Positions 25,000 to 36,761 of a stretch of 64,000 nucleotides of DNA are shown here, piece by piece; positions within the stretch are counted from its first letter, which is position 1, and each line of letters starts with the position of its first letter. Under the pieces are notes generated by a model, which was not told the origin of the DNA, searched no databases, and was given only the letters and a program-made list of their open reading frames with translations. The stretch lies in contig NZ_CP053835.1 in assembly GCF_013201725.1 (NCBI RefSeq), positions 2,108,001 through 2,172,000 of the forward strand, given 5' to 3'. The DNA comes from Arcobacter defluvii (lineage in GTDB: Bacteria; Campylobacterota; Campylobacteria; Campylobacterales; Arcobacteraceae). The translations under genes were made by a program, and so were the position numbers.

Positions 25000-25407
25000 T
25001 TATCCATCTGTCACTAATGCCACTTTAAAAAAACCAGCTTCTTTAACTGATTTTAAAACATAAATAATATCATCATATTTTAAACTTTTATCTGCACGGA
25101 TATAAATTGGTGTATTTTGATCTTTTCCATTTGAGAACTGTAAAAAACTATCTGCAAAGTTTGATATTTCAACCTTATTTTTATTTAATGTTACAATTCT
25201 ATCTTTTGTAATAATAATATCAATTTTTTGAACATCTTGTGTTTGTTGTGATCTACTTCCTGTTGGAAGTGTAATTGGTTCTTCAAATTCGATAACAGGA
25301 GCTGTTACCATTAATATTGCTAATAAAACTAGCATAATATCAACTAAAGGAGTAATATTTAAATCTGGTTTTTGATTAAAATCATACACTATTTTACCCT
25401 TTAGCAA
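25000..25407 (-). CDS. tolR: TolR/ExbD-family motor protein
   Basis: 135 residues. The N-terminus DLNITPLVDIMLVLLAILM is the single transmembrane helix with the essential Asp of ExbD/TolR. The periplasmic remainder is the usual TolR dimer domain. It couples proton flow to TolA. Its start overlaps the end of tolQ by 14 bases. Confidence 0.94.
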   Translation of the reverse strand: MLKGKIVYDFNQKPDLNITPLVDIMLVLLAILMVTAPVIEFEEPITLPTGSRSQQTQDVQKIDIIITKDRIVTLNKNKVEISNFADSFLQFSNGKDQNTPIYIRADKSLKYDDIIYVLKSVKEAGFFKVALVTDG

Positions 25408-25954
25408 TTAAAATTTGCGATTGTGCCTTAAGAAAAATATTAAGTTCATAAACTTTTCTTGTAAGTATTTGATGGAATGTATAAGCAAAAATCGCCACTA
25501 ATATACCTGCTGCTGTCGCAACTAATGCTTCACTAATTGCAGGAGCAATTATTGAAAATGCAACTTTTGACTGATTTGCAAATTTTGCAAATGATTCTAA
25601 TATACCAACAACTGTACCAAAAAGACCAATAAATGGTGAAGTTGACGATATTATAGCTAACCAAGAAAGACCATTACTTGCATCTTTAACTATATTAATT
25701 TCACATGCATGCAATAACTCTTTTGAAGTTGAATTATTTGAACACTTGTTAAGTGCTGACAACGGCGAAAATCTAGCTTCTCTTGAAGTTAAAGCTTCTA
25801 AAGATTTCTTCTCATTACTAAGAAGTGAATTTAAAATGCTATTTCTATAAAAGAAAACCCAGAATGTAATGATTAGATAAGTTGACAATAGTGCTAAAAC
25901 TATATAAGTTATAGCACTACTATTTGCCAAATAATTTAGTAATGTAGTAATCAT
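25394..25954 (-). CDS. tolQ: TolQ/ExbB-family proton channel subunit
   Basis: 186 residues with three transmembrane helices (about 14-34, 100-124 and 145-168). The MotA/TolQ/ExbB motifs GLFGTVVGILESF and SEALVATAAGILVAI are present. It forms the stator with TolR. It begins only a few bases downstream of atpC, so Tol genes may be read from the ATP synthase transcript. Confidence 0.94.
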   Translation of the reverse strand: MITTLLNYLANSSAITYIVLALLSTYLIITFWVFFYRNSILNSLLSNEKKSLEALTSREARFSPLSALNKCSNNSTSKELLHACEINIVKDASNGLSWLAIISSTSPFIGLFGTVVGILESFAKFANQSKVAFSIIAPAISEALVATAAGILVAIFAYTFHQILTRKVYELNIFLKAQSQILIAKG

Positions 25955-25960
25955 GTGCTT

Positions 25961-26338
25961 TTATGCAAATGAATTAATTTTTGCTTCAACTGAAGCAACA
26001 GAAATATTAGAATCTTTTACAGAATTAACTAATGCTTTTGCTGCTTCAATATTTTTAGCGATTTCTGAATCTTTTCCAGCTGTTAATGCAATAGCTCCAT
26101 CTGCTAGCACATCAACTGATTTTTCATCTACTTTCACATGTCCCCAGTTAATAGCAACAGCTTCTGTAGAATTTGCTTTTTCAATAACGATAACACCAAC
26201 AGTTAATGAAGAAATTAAAGATGAATGTCCTGGTAGAACACCGAACTCTCCCTCTTTTCCAGGAAGAGTCACAGTTTTCACATCATCATTAAATATTTCT
26301 CCATTAGGTGTAACGATTGATAATCTAATTGTATCCAT
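25961..26338 (-). CDS. atpC: ATP synthase F1 epsilon subunit
   Basis: 125 residues: beta-sandwich domain (about 1-85, LSIVTPNGEIF and LPGKEGEFGVLPGHSSL) plus a short helical end. It links the rotor to F1 and inhibits ATP hydrolysis. Last of seven consecutive atp genes. Confidence 0.97.
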   Translation of the reverse strand: MDTIRLSIVTPNGEIFNDDVKTVTLPGKEGEFGVLPGHSSLISSLTVGVIVIEKANSTEAVAINWGHVKVDEKSVDVLADGAIALTAGKDSEIAKNIEAAKALVNSVKDSNISVASVEAKINSFA

Positions 26339-26360
26339 GTTATGCCTTAATGGTTTTTTG

Positions 26361-27773
<1,413 letters not shown>

Positions 27774-28658
27774 TTATTTTAATGCTTCAACACCACTGAT
27801 AATTTCTATCAGCTCTGTTGTAATTGCAGCTTGTCTAGCTTTATTATATTCAACTGTTAAACTATTAACTTTTTCTTTTGCATTTTTAGTTGCAGCTTCC
27901 ATTGCTTGCATTCTTGCACTGTGTTCAGCAGCTAAAGAATCAATCAAAGCATAATACATATTGAAATCAATATATTTATCAGTTAATTCGTTTAAAACTT
28001 CTTCATCATCATCTGGCTCAATATTTAACATAGATGAGTTATCTTCTATTTCAACAGCATCTAAACTAATTGGTAATAACTCTCTAACTCTAATTTCTTG
28101 AGATAGCATATTTAAGAAACCATTGTAAACAACTATTACTTTATCAGTAACTTCATTTTTAAAATCTTCAACAACACTATGAATAAACTCAGCAGCTCTA
28201 TCATATTCAGGTGCAGATGATAAATCACTTGCTTTTTGCTCTAACGCAACACCTTGGAAAGAGAAGAAATCTACTCCTTTTCTTCCAGCAGCTCTTAATC
28301 TAACTTTTGAACCTTTTGCTTCATATTCTGAAATCAATTTACTAACAGTTTTAATTGTTGCCATATTAAAACCACCGCAAAGTCCTTTATCAGCAGTTAC
28401 AAAAACAATATCAACTGTTTTTGGAGTATCATTTTGTACAAATGCTCTACCAATATTTCCTTCGTCTTGAACTTTGCTAACTCTAGCAGCAATATCAGAA
28501 AGCACATCATTTATCTTTCTAGCATAACTTCTAGCTTGTTCAGACAATTGTCTTGTTCTAGTTAGTTTTGCAGAAGATACAAGCTTCATAGCTTTCGTTG
28601 TTTTCTGAGTATTTTTAACACTACCTATTTTTAATTTTATTTCTTTTAAGTTAGCCAT
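27774..28658 (-). CDS. atpG: ATP synthase F1 gamma subunit
   Basis: Central rotor shaft, 294 residues. N-terminal helix with TKAMKLVSSAKL and the C-terminal NKARQAAITTELIEIISGV helix are the conserved ends. The middle has TADKGLCGGFN. Between atpA and atpD as expected. Confidence 0.98.
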   Translation of the reverse strand: MANLKEIKLKIGSVKNTQKTTKAMKLVSSAKLTRTRQLSEQARSYARKINDVLSDIAARVSKVQDEGNIGRAFVQNDTPKTVDIVFVTADKGLCGGFNMATIKTVSKLISEYEAKGSKVRLRAAGRKGVDFFSFQGVALEQKASDLSSAPEYDRAAEFIHSVVEDFKNEVTDKVIVVYNGFLNMLSQEIRVRELLPISLDAVEIEDNSSMLNIEPDDDEEVLNELTDKYIDFNMYYALIDSLAAEHSARMQAMEAATKNAKEKVNSLTVEYNKARQAAITTELIEIISGVEALK

Positions 28659-28668
28659 TGACTAATCC

Positions 28669-30186
28669 TTAGTTTGCACTAAATACAGTTTTAAACTCTT
28701 CTAATGCAGCTTTTAATTCTGCTTCTGTATCATCATCTATTTTTTGTTTAGATTTAATTGCTTCTAAAATATTTGAATATTTTTGTTCAAAGAATGAATG
28801 TAATTCAGCTTCAAATCTAACAACATCTTTAACTGCAATATCATTTAAGTACCCTTTAGTACCTGCATAAATAATTACAATTTGTTTTTCAATCACTAGA
28901 GGTTTATTAACACCTTGTTTTAAAACTTCAACCATTCTTTGACCAAGTTCTAATTCTCTTCTAGTAGCTTCATCTAAATCTGATGCAAATTGAGCAAATG
29001 CTTCAAGTTCTCTATATTGAGCAAGTGATAATTTTAAAGTTCCTGCAACTTGTTTAGTAGCTTTAATTTGAGCAGCTCCCCCAACCCTAGAAACAGATAA
29101 ACCTACATTAATTGCAGGTCTTATACCTGAGTTAAATAAGTTAGTTTCTAAGAAAATTTGTCCATCAGTAATAGAAATTACGTTTGTTGGAATATAAGCA
29201 GCAACATCTCCAGCTTGTGTTTCGATGATTGGTAACGCAGTCATAGAACCAGCACCTTTTTCATCTGACATTTTTGCAGCTCTTTCTAATAATCTTGAGT
29301 GTAGATAAAATACATCCCCTGGATATGCTTCTCTTCCTGGAGGTCTTCTTAAAATTAATGACATTTCTCTATATGCAACAGCATGTTTAGATAAATCATC
29401 ATAAATAATTAGTGCATGCTTACCATTATCTCTGAAATATTCACCAATAGTTACACCTGTATATGGAGCTAAGAATTGTAAAGCTGATGAATCAGCAGCA
29501 GATGCATTAACAACGATTGTATATTCCATTGCACCTGATTCTTCTAATGTTCTAACTACAGAAGCAACAGAAGATGATTTTTGTCCAATTGCAACATAAA
29601 TACAAATTACATTTTCACCTTTTTGGTTAAGAATTGTATCAATTGCAACTGTTGTTTTACCAGTTTGTCTATCACCAATAATAAGCTCTCTTTGCCCTCT
29701 TCCAATTGGAACTAATGCATCAATAGCTTTAATACCAGTTTGTAATGGTTCATGTACAGATTTTCTTGCCATAATTCCAGGAGCTTTTTCTTCTACAAAT
29801 CTATATTCAGCTGCTGCAATTGAACCTTTACCATCAATAGCTTCACCAAGAGCATTTACAACTCTACCAACCATTGCATCACCAACTGGTGTTTCTAAAA
29901 GTTTTCCAAGTCTTCTACAAGAAGTACCTTCTCTAAGACCTTCTCCTTTTCCAAGAACAACGATACCAACAGAAGATTCTTCTAAATTTGAAGCAAGACC
30001 TCTCTCACCATTTTCAAACTCAACTAGTTCCCCAGCCATAACATTTTTTAGACCGTAAACTTGTGCAATACCATCTGCATAAGAGATAATTTTACCTGTT
30101 TCATTTACATCTACATTTAATTCAAAGTTATCAATTCTTTCTTTTATTATAGAACTGATTTCATCAGCTTGAATTTTTGCACCCAT
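28669..30186 (-). CDS. atpA: ATP synthase F1 alpha subunit
   Basis: Non-catalytic nucleotide-binding subunit, 505 residues. P-loop [13 protein letters not shown] (about 170-182) and the signature [14 protein letters not shown] are present. It alternates with beta in the F1 hexamer. Normal length. Confidence 0.99.
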   Translation of the reverse strand: MGAKIQADEISSIIKERIDNFELNVDVNETGKIISYADGIAQVYGLKNVMAGELVEFENGERGLASNLEESSVGIVVLGKGEGLREGTSCRRLGKLLETPVGDAMVGRVVNALGEAIDGKGSIAAAEYRFVEEKAPGIMARKSVHEPLQTGIKAIDALVPIGRGQRELIIGDRQTGKTTVAIDTILNQKGENVICIYVAIGQKSSSVASVVRTLEESGAMEYTIVVNASAADSSALQFLAPYTGVTIGEYFRDNGKHALIIYDDLSKHAVAYREMSLILRRPPGREAYPGDVFYLHSRLLERAAKMSDEKGAGSMTALPIIETQAGDVAAYIPTNVISITDGQIFLETNLFNSGIRPAINVGLSVSRVGGAAQIKATKQVAGTLKLSLAQYRELEAFAQFASDLDEATRRELELGQRMVEVLKQGVNKPLVIEKQIVIIYAGTKGYLNDIAVKDVVRFEAELHSFFEQKYSNILEAIKSKQKIDDDTEAELKAALEEFKTVFSAN

Positions 30187-30207
30187 TCAATTTCTCCTTT
30201 ATAAGTT

Positions 30208-30738
30208 CTAAACTGCTTTTAAAATATGATCAATTAACTGTGATCTTAATCTCTCTTTAGAAAAAGAGATTTCTACCCCAAGTCCGTCAATATCTACTTT
30301 AATACCATCATAATCACAAACATTTTGTGATAATGATAATTTAACATCAAATTTTTTACTAAATTGTTCTTCAATTGAAGATACATAATCACTTGATAAT
30401 TCAAGATTTGTATAAACAACACCTACATAACTATTATTCATTTTTGCAATTTGTGTATTTAACTCTTCTGCAATAAATGGTAATAAAGCTAATCTTCTTT
30501 TCTCACCAAGTAATTTAATAAAATTATTTAATGTATAATCTATACCATCAACTAAAGAGATTATTAAATCAATTTTTGCATTATCTGCAACTTCTGGTGA
30601 AGATATAATAAAATTAAATTTTTCATCAGCAAATGCCGAAGAAATTTCATTTAACTTACTACTAATAGTATTTATAGTGTTACTATCTCTACCATCAATT
30701 AAAGCTTTTACGTATCTTTTTGCTACTAAATCTTTCAT
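30208..30738 (-). CDS. atpH: ATP synthase F1 delta subunit
   Basis: 176 residues, the peripheral-stalk cap that joins F1 to the b subunits. N-terminal helical half (VAKRYVKALIDGRD) and the C-terminal DGIKVDIDGLGVEISFS region fit the family. Its start overlaps the last base of atpF. Confidence 0.95.
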   Translation of the reverse strand: MKDLVAKRYVKALIDGRDSNTINTISSKLNEISSAFADEKFNFIISSPEVADNAKIDLIISLVDGIDYTLNNFIKLLGEKRRLALLPFIAEELNTQIAKMNNSYVGVVYTNLELSSDYVSSIEEQFSKKFDVKLSLSQNVCDYDGIKVDIDGLGVEISFSKERLRSQLIDHILKAV

Positions 30739-31250
30739 TATGCTACCTTTTTAAGAACAATATTCGCTAACTCATTTTGAGTTAATTTAATATTTTCTGA
30801 ATTTAATAGCTCTTCAAGAACTTCTGTAACAACTTGTTTTTTAGCTTTTGATGTTTCAACTTTCATCATTTCATCTAAATTTTTATTTAGATTTGCGATA
30901 TCCGCATCAACAGCAGTTGCGACTTTTTGTTTAACTGAATCAATATCAGCTTTTGCACCTTCAATAATATCAGCAGCAATTTTTTTTGCTTCTTCTAATT
31001 TTTTTTGTGCATCTGAAACTTTATCTTGAGAAGCTTTTAAAGTCTCTTGAACTTTGTCAAGTTCCGCTTGAATAGATAAAGTTCTATTGGCAAAAAATGC
31101 TTTAATTTTATCAGCAAGTAAATACCATAAAATTCCAGCAAATATTATAAAGTTAACGGTTCTTTGTACTATATCAGTTTCAACCGCGCCTTCGTTTGCA
31201 AATAATGCAACAGGAGCTAAAGCTAACCCAAGTAATAACATTCTTTTCAT
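30738..31250 (-). CDS. atpF: ATP synthase FO b subunit
   Basis: 170 residues, half of the peripheral stalk. An extra hydrophobic N-terminal segment (MKRMLLLGLALAPVALFANEG) looks like a signal peptide ending near residue 19 and comes before the usual membrane helix (FIIFAGILWYLLADKI, about 33-50). The rest is a long charged coiled coil. This longer b form with a signal-like start occurs in Campylobacterota. Paired with b' upstream. Confidence 0.93.
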   Translation of the reverse strand: MKRMLLLGLALAPVALFANEGAVETDIVQRTVNFIIFAGILWYLLADKIKAFFANRTLSIQAELDKVQETLKASQDKVSDAQKKLEEAKKIAADIIEGAKADIDSVKQKVATAVDADIANLNKNLDEMMKVETSKAKKQVVTEVLEELLNSENIKLTQNELANIVLKKVA

Positions 31251-31263
31251 ATTCTCTTCCCTT

Positions 31264-31686
31264 TTAAATTGAGCTAAGCTTAGCTTTTAGGCTCTCATTA
31301 AATTGAGGCATAGAAGATACTAAAGAATCTTTTAAAGCTTTAGTCTCGTCTTGTAAGTTTTTAGCAAATTCAACAGATTTTGCTTCTAAATTAGATTTAG
31401 CACTTGCAAGTTTTGCATCAGCACTATCCTTTGCTTCCTTATAAGCTTGTTCTCTAATTGCAGCTGCTTCTTTTTTAGCTTTAGAAATAATTTCATTTGC
31501 TTCAGCTAACAAACCATCTACATCTGCACCATTTGACTTTGCATCTTCTAAATCTTTTTTTATAGAAGCTGCTCTATCATCCATGTGCTTTAATAATGGT
31601 TTGAAAAGACAACTGTTTAGTCTAGCAACAACTAAAAGAAAGATGATACCAGAGCTAAGCAATAATACAGGACTTATGTCTAACAT
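31264..31686 (-). CDS. atpF': ATP synthase FO b' subunit
   Basis: 140 residues. One membrane helix (about 5-25) and a charged coiled coil. It forms a heterodimer with b, as in organisms that carry two b-type genes. It starts the seven-gene atp block; the a and c subunit genes are not in this window, in keeping with the split ATP synthase loci known in Campylobacterota. Confidence 0.92.
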   Translation of the reverse strand: MLDISPVLLLSSGIIFLLVVARLNSCLFKPLLKHMDDRAASIKKDLEDAKSNGADVDGLLAEANEIISKAKKEAAAIREQAYKEAKDSADAKLASAKSNLEAKSVEFAKNLQDETKALKDSLVSSMPQFNESLKAKLSSI

Positions 31687-31799
31687 TCATTCCTCCATAT
31701 TTTTTACAGTTTAGTTTAACTAAAACTCTAATATTTTAGCAAAACAAAGTATAAAAATATATTAAAAGAAAAAATTAGCTTGGAAATTTTTAGATTTTG

Positions 31800-32687
31800 T
31801 TACAATTGTAAATTAAAGTAACTAGATATTTTGTCTATCTCTTCTTGCGAATTAAATTCAATTTTAAAATAGTTTTTTTCTACTTTAACTTTTAAATCAT
31901 TTTCTTGAAGTTTTGCCATTAAATTTTTCAATGGGTCTATATTATAATTTGTAGAAATTATTTCTTTTTTAGGTTTTTCAGTATTTCTTTCTTTTAATTC
32001 TTTTACAAGTTTTTCAGTTTCTCTAACTGAAAGTTTTTGTCCTATAATTGAATCACAAACCATTCTTTGTTCATCATTAGATAATCCAAGCATAACTTTT
32101 GCATGCCCTGCACTAATTTTGTCAGTTGCTAAAAATTGTTGTACATATGAGTTTAATTGTAACAATCTTAATGTATTTGTAATAGACGTTCTACTTTTAA
32201 ATACTTTTTTTGATAATTCTTCATGAGTGATATTATGTTCATTTAGTAACTGTGCGTAACAATATGCCAATTCGATAATATTTAAATCATCTCTTTGAAT
32301 ATTTTCAATTAATGCTAATTCTCTTAATTTTAATACATCAGTATCAACAATAATAGCTTTTATTTTATCAATTTTTGCAAGTTTATGAGCTCTTAATCTT
32401 CTCTCACCTGCAATTAATGTATATGTATTATCTTCATTTTCTACAACAACTATTGGTTGTAATAAACCATGCTCTTTTATCGATTCACTTAGTTCAAATA
32501 ATTTATCTTCATCAAAAATTTTTCTTGGCTGATTTGGATTAGCTTTTATTATTGAAACATCTATTTTTTTTACACCTGATGTATTATTTCCTGTTGAATT
32601 TACATAAGCAGATTCAACTTCACCTAATAATTCTCCTAATCCTCTTCCTAGTGCCATATTATTTCCTATAAATAAATTATCCTGCAA
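31800..32687 (-). CDS. parB: Chromosome partitioning protein ParB
   Basis: 295 residues. ParB/Spo0J N-terminal CTPase domain (about 45-130, with ANPNQPRKIFDEDKL, ELSESIKEHGLLQPIVV and the GERRLRAHKLA box), then a helix-turn-helix (HEELSKKVFKSRTSITNTLRL) and a C-terminal dimerisation part. It binds parS sites near the origin and loads as a clamp. It overlaps parA by 11 bases. I found no convincing parS in the window. Confidence 0.96.
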   Translation of the reverse strand: MQDNLFIGNNMALGRGLGELLGEVESAYVNSTGNNTSGVKKIDVSIIKANPNQPRKIFDEDKLFELSESIKEHGLLQPIVVVENEDNTYTLIAGERRLRAHKLAKIDKIKAIIVDTDVLKLRELALIENIQRDDLNIIELAYCYAQLLNEHNITHEELSKKVFKSRTSITNTLRLLQLNSYVQQFLATDKISAGHAKVMLGLSNDEQRMVCDSIIGQKLSVRETEKLVKELKERNTEKPKKEIISTNYNIDPLKNLMAKLQENDLKVKVEKNYFKIEFNSQEEIDKISSYFNLQL

Positions 32688-33453
32688 TTGCTCTTGCTAA
32701 GTTTGTATATGCTTTTGTTCCACTTGAATTTGTATCATAAAGCATGATTGGTTTACCAAAACTTGGACTCTCAGCTAATTTTATATTTCTTGGTATAACA
32801 ACATATGAGTTATCATCTATTTTAAATAACTTATTTTCAAAATGTTGTGCTAAATCTGCAAATACTTGTTTTGATAAATTATTTTGAGAACTATACATTG
32901 TAGGTAAAAAACCTCTAATTTGTAAAGATTGATTAATTGTTTGTTTAACTAATTTTATAGTATTTAGTAATTGTGCTAAACCTTCCAATGCAAAAAACTC
33001 ACATTGAATTGGTATTAATACAGATGTTGAAGCACTTAGTGTATTAATAGTTATTGGTCCTAATGCAGGAGGCGAGTCAATTATAATATAATCAAAATCT
33101 TTTTTAACTGGATCAATTTTTCTTTTTAATACCAATTCTCTTTCTTTTGTATTTTTATAAAATTCTTTTTCTATTCCTACAAGTCCAATATTTGAAGGTG
33201 CAACTTTTAAATTCTCTATTTCTGAATCTAAAATAATTTCATTTAATTCTTTTGTTCCTAACATTACATGATAAATGTTATATTCATAAGTATCTCTATG
33301 AAAACCTAATGATGTGGTTGCATTTGCTTGAGGGTCAGCATCTATTAATAAGACTTTTTTTCCCTCTAAGGCAAGTGCTGCACTTAAATTTACAGCTGTA
33401 GTAGTTTTACCTACTCCACCCTTTTGATTAGCTATTGAAATAATTTCTGTCAT
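32677..33453 (-). CDS. parA: Chromosome partitioning ATPase ParA/Soj
   Basis: 258 residues. The deviant Walker A motif KGGVGKTTTAVNLS (about 11-24) and DYIIIDSPP Walker B are present. Works with ParB to move the origin region. Its start overlaps birA by four bases, so birA-parA-parB are co-transcribed. Confidence 0.97.
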   Translation of the reverse strand: MTEIISIANQKGGVGKTTTAVNLSAALALEGKKVLLIDADPQANATTSLGFHRDTYEYNIYHVMLGTKELNEIILDSEIENLKVAPSNIGLVGIEKEFYKNTKERELVLKRKIDPVKKDFDYIIIDSPPALGPITINTLSASTSVLIPIQCEFFALEGLAQLLNTIKLVKQTINQSLQIRGFLPTMYSSQNNLSKQVFADLAQHFENKLFKIDDNSYVVIPRNIKLAESPSFGKPIMLYDTNSSGTKAYTNLARAIAG

Positions 33454-34100
33454 CTTAAACTAAATACCTTTTTGTTGTTTACTTGAATTGAACCATCTTC
33501 GTTTAATATCGCATTTTCGAGTGAAACTTTTTGATTATCTATGGTCGTTTGGAACTTTTTGCTAAGTTGAAATTCTATCTTAAAATCACTAAATATTTGC
33601 TTCCATAAAATCTTTTTTTCTATTTCAGAAAAATAATCTTTTAACATACTATTTATATCGACTTTTATATCTAATTTACCAAATCCTTCATCTACTTCTA
33701 AAAGATTTAATCCTATCCCACAATAGATTATATCTTTTGACATAGTTGTAATAGTTCCACCAATTTTTTTATTTTCTATATAAAAATCATTTGGCCATTT
33801 TATCCAAACTTTTGATTTTAAGTTTTTCAAAATATTTTTCAAAATATATGAAACATAGATTGAAATACTTTGCAAAGGCAAATCTTTTGGTAAATCTTTT
33901 ATATTTAAAACAAAAGAAAAAAACAAATTTCCTTTTCTACCTGTCCAAGAATTTCCTCTACTTCCAATTCCATTTGTTTGAAAATCTGATACTATACATA
34001 AAGGTTCACTAAATCCATTTAAACTTATATATTTTTTTAAATACGTATGAGTTGAATCAACTTCATCTAATCTTATAATTTTCATTTTTGGATTATACAT
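33450..34100 (-). CDS. birA: Biotin-[acetyl-CoA carboxylase] ligase
   Basis: 216 residues: only the catalytic domain of BirA, with no N-terminal DNA-binding domain, so it should ligate biotin without acting as a repressor. Motifs include GIGSRGNSWTG (the biotinyl-AMP loop), WIKWPNDFY and KIGGTITTM, IYCGIGLNL. It attaches biotin to the carboxylase carrier protein. First gene before parA. Confidence 0.93.
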   Translation of the reverse strand: MYNPKMKIIRLDEVDSTHTYLKKYISLNGFSEPLCIVSDFQTNGIGSRGNSWTGRKGNLFFSFVLNIKDLPKDLPLQSISIYVSYILKNILKNLKSKVWIKWPNDFYIENKKIGGTITTMSKDIIYCGIGLNLLEVDEGFGKLDIKVDINSMLKDYFSEIEKKILWKQIFSDFKIEFQLSKKFQTTIDNQKVSLENAILNEDGSIQVNNKKVFSLR

Positions 34101-34150
34101 AATTAAAATAGAAGATATTATTAATTATAATCTTTGCAAAAAAGGTTAGT

Positions 34151-35044
34151 ATGTTAGACCCTGTTTTACCGATTGCAATTTATTTAGCTTTGGGATACTT
34201 ATTTAAAGTATTTTTTCATGATAATTCAAAGCAATTAATTGAATTTATCATCTACTTTTCTCTTCCGTCCATTGTTTTTTCAAAAATTTATCCTTTGATT
34301 ATTGATCAAAGAATCATTGGATTAATTTTAATGTTTATATGTTTCATTTTATTTAATCTTACTCTAGCATATCTAGTAGGAAAATTAATGAGATTAAATA
34401 GAACATACTTTGCTACATTTATGATTATGGCAACATTTGGAAATACTTCATTTATAGGGTTTTCATATATAGATGCTTTTTATGGGCAAGATTTCATTGT
34501 GTATGGTTTGATATATGATATTTTTGGTTCATTTTTACTTTTAGTTTCAGTTGGTATGTTTATAATTACTTGGGGAAATGGTAAAAAAAATAGTGTAAAA
34601 TCTATTTCAAAATCTATTTTTTTATTCCCACCTCAAATTATGTTTTTTGTTACATTAATTGCAAAGAATTTTGAAATACCAAACTTCATATTGTTAACTA
34701 CTCAAACACTTGGTTCAACATTAGTGCCACTTGCTATGATTGCTATTGGTATGAAGTTAGAATTGAAAAATATTTTTGCAAGATTACATATTGTTTCTGT
34801 TGCAATGATTTTAAAAATGATTGTTGTACCAATAATAATTTTAATTGGATTCAAATACTTCTATGGAATAGATCAAACTTGGGTAAAAGTAACTATTATC
34901 GAAGTTGCAATGCCTCCAATGACTATGGCAACAGTTTTAGCTATAAAAGGTGGTTTAGATGAAAAAATCGCAATCAATTCTCTTGTATTAGGAGTTTTAT
35001 TAAGTCTATTTACAATAACGATGTATACCACATATTTAGCGTAA
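34151..35044 (+). CDS. AEC-family transporter (auxin efflux carrier-like permease)
   Basis: 297 residues, about ten hydrophobic helices arranged as two repeats: the start PIAIYLALGYLFKV, FATFMIMATFGNTSFIGF, and the second half with LVPLAMIAIGMKLEL and AMPPMTMATVLA. Bacterial members carry small organic anions such as malate or malonate, but the substrate here is unknown. It is alone on the plus strand, divergent from birA. Confidence 0.9.
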   Translation: MLDPVLPIAIYLALGYLFKVFFHDNSKQLIEFIIYFSLPSIVFSKIYPLIIDQRIIGLILMFICFILFNLTLAYLVGKLMRLNRTYFATFMIMATFGNTSFIGFSYIDAFYGQDFIVYGLIYDIFGSFLLLVSVGMFIITWGNGKKNSVKSISKSIFLFPPQIMFFVTLIAKNFEIPNFILLTTQTLGSTLVPLAMIAIGMKLELKNIFARLHIVSVAMILKMIVVPIIILIGFKYFYGIDQTWVKVTIIEVAMPPMTMATVLAIKGGLDEKIAINSLVLGVLLSLFTITMYTTYLA

Positions 35045-35058
35045 TTTTTACGCTAAAT
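35034..35058. terminator. Bidirectional terminator between AEC gene and fmt
   Basis: ATTTAGCGTAA and TTACGCTAAAT are perfect inverted halves around TTT. The left half contains the AEC stop codon, and fmt ends one base to the right, so it serves both convergent genes. Confidence 0.75.
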
Positions 35059-35979
35059 TTATACTAAAATATCTCCTACTTCAAGTCTTTGACCCCTTAT
35101 AAAATCAACTGAACTAATAGCTTTTTTTGAAGGAGCTTGTAATGTTTTTATTTTTAGACTTCCTTTTTTACATCCAATAACGATAAAATCTTTAGAGATT
35201 TCTAAAATCTCTCCCTCTTTATTTATTGATTCTTCTTCACATAATTCAATATCTTTTAATTTTAACTCTGACTCTAAAAAAACTCCTGGCCAATAAGAGT
35301 AAGCTTTATATTTCAAATACAATTTTTTTGCATTTAAGAAATTTACTAAACCATCATCTTTTTTAATTTTTTTGCAAAAACTAACTTCTGATTCATTTTG
35401 TTTAAGGGGTTTAATATTTTCAAAATTATCTAAAGTAGTTATTGTTAAATTTGCTGCAATAATTGACAATTTTTCAAAGGCTTCAGATACTTCCATAGTT
35501 GAATTGATTTTTAGATATTGTAAACCTAAAATATCTCCACTATCAAGACCTTCTTCCATAAGCATAGATGTAACACCTGTAAAATAATCATCATTTAATA
35601 ATGATTCTTGAATAGGACTTGCACCTCTATATTTTGGTAAAAGTGAAGCATGAAGATTTATGCAAGGAGCAATATCTAAAATCTCTTTTGGTAGAATCTG
35701 TCCATAAGCAGCAACTATTATAAAATCTGGTTTTAATTCTTCTATTTGTTTTTTAGCTTCTTCATTCCCTCTCAATTTAATAGGTTGAAAAATTGAAATA
35801 TCTAAATTTTCATCTAAACAATATTGTTTTATATGAGGAGGAGTTAAAATCTGTTTTCGCCCAACTGGTTTATCAGGCTGAGTAAATAAAGCAACTACAT
35901 CATATTTACTATTTATCAACTCTTTAAAAATTGTTGTTGCATAATCAGGAGTTCCCATAAATAGAATTTTTTTACTCAA
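35059..35979 (-). CDS. fmt: Methionyl-tRNA formyltransferase
   Basis: 306 residues. Formylates initiator Met-tRNA using 10-formyl-tetrahydrofolate. N-terminal domain has FMGTPDYATTIFK, VAAYGQILP, the catalytic NLHASLLPKYRGASPIQ and the Asp in GLDSGDIL; a C-terminal OB-like domain follows (about 205-306). Just downstream of proB. Confidence 0.97.
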   Translation of the reverse strand: MSKKILFMGTPDYATTIFKELINSKYDVVALFTQPDKPVGRKQILTPPHIKQYCLDENLDISIFQPIKLRGNEEAKKQIEELKPDFIIVAAYGQILPKEILDIAPCINLHASLLPKYRGASPIQESLLNDDYFTGVTSMLMEEGLDSGDILGLQYLKINSTMEVSEAFEKLSIIAANLTITTLDNFENIKPLKQNESEVSFCKKIKKDDGLVNFLNAKKLYLKYKAYSYWPGVFLESELKLKDIELCEEESINKEGEILEISKDFIVIGCKKGSLKIKTLQAPSKKAISSVDFIRGQRLEVGDILV

Positions 35980-35990
35980 TATTTATCCTT

Positions 35991-36761
35991 TTATTTTTTT
36001 GATTGAAAAATTGTTCCATTTTTATGATTTCCTTCAACTAAAAAATCATAAGCATTTGTTAGATTAAATCCAGAAGATAAATACATAGGAATGTTATTTT
36101 GCATTAAAAAATCTGCTGCTTTAAGTTTTGTTACTATTCCACCTGTTGCAAATTGTGAATTTGCACTAGGTTTTTTTTCAAGTTCCTCACAAGATATAAA
36201 AGAAATGTTTTTTTGTAATTTTGCATCTTCATATTCTCTTGGATTTTTGTCATAATATCCATCAATATCTGTTAAAATTGCCAACATATCTGCTTTAAAA
36301 TAATAAGTTACAAAAGCTGCTAATTGATCATTATCTCCAATTAATTCATCTGTTGAGATAATATCATTTTCATTGATAATAGGAAGTACTTTGTTTTCTA
36401 ATAAAATTTCCATTACATTTCTAGCATTTTGTAATCTTTTTCTTGAATCAAAATCATCAGCCGTAAAAAGAAGTTGAGAACACGGTATCTCATATTTTTC
36501 AAACATATTTTGATATGTTTTCATCAATTTTGGCTGACCAATTGCTGCTAGTGTTTGTTTATTAGCTAAAATTTTCTTATCAAGTTTTAGTACTGTATAT
36601 CCAGCACCAACAGCACCCGATGAAACTAAAATAACTTCTAATTTTTTTTCATTTTTTAATTTAGCTATTAAATTAACTAAATTTTGGATTCTTTCTAATG
36701 CAAGTTTTTTATTATCTTCAGTTAAAACTGCAGTTCCAACTTTTATAACTAATCTTTTCAT
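35991..36761 (-). CDS. proB: Glutamate 5-kinase
   Basis: First enzyme of proline synthesis. 256 residues, which covers the kinase domain ([39 protein letters not shown]) but not the C-terminal PUA domain of E. coli ProB (367 residues). Short forms of this kind exist in other Campylobacterota. Its start overlaps obg by four bases. Confidence 0.95.
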   Translation of the reverse strand: MKRLVIKVGTAVLTEDNKKLALERIQNLVNLIAKLKNEKKLEVILVSSGAVGAGYTVLKLDKKILANKQTLAAIGQPKLMKTYQNMFEKYEIPCSQLLFTADDFDSRKRLQNARNVMEILLENKVLPIINENDIISTDELIGDNDQLAAFVTYYFKADMLAILTDIDGYYDKNPREYEDAKLQKNISFISCEELEKKPSANSQFATGGIVTKLKAADFLMQNNIPMYLSSGFNLTNAYDFLVEGNHKNGTIFQSKK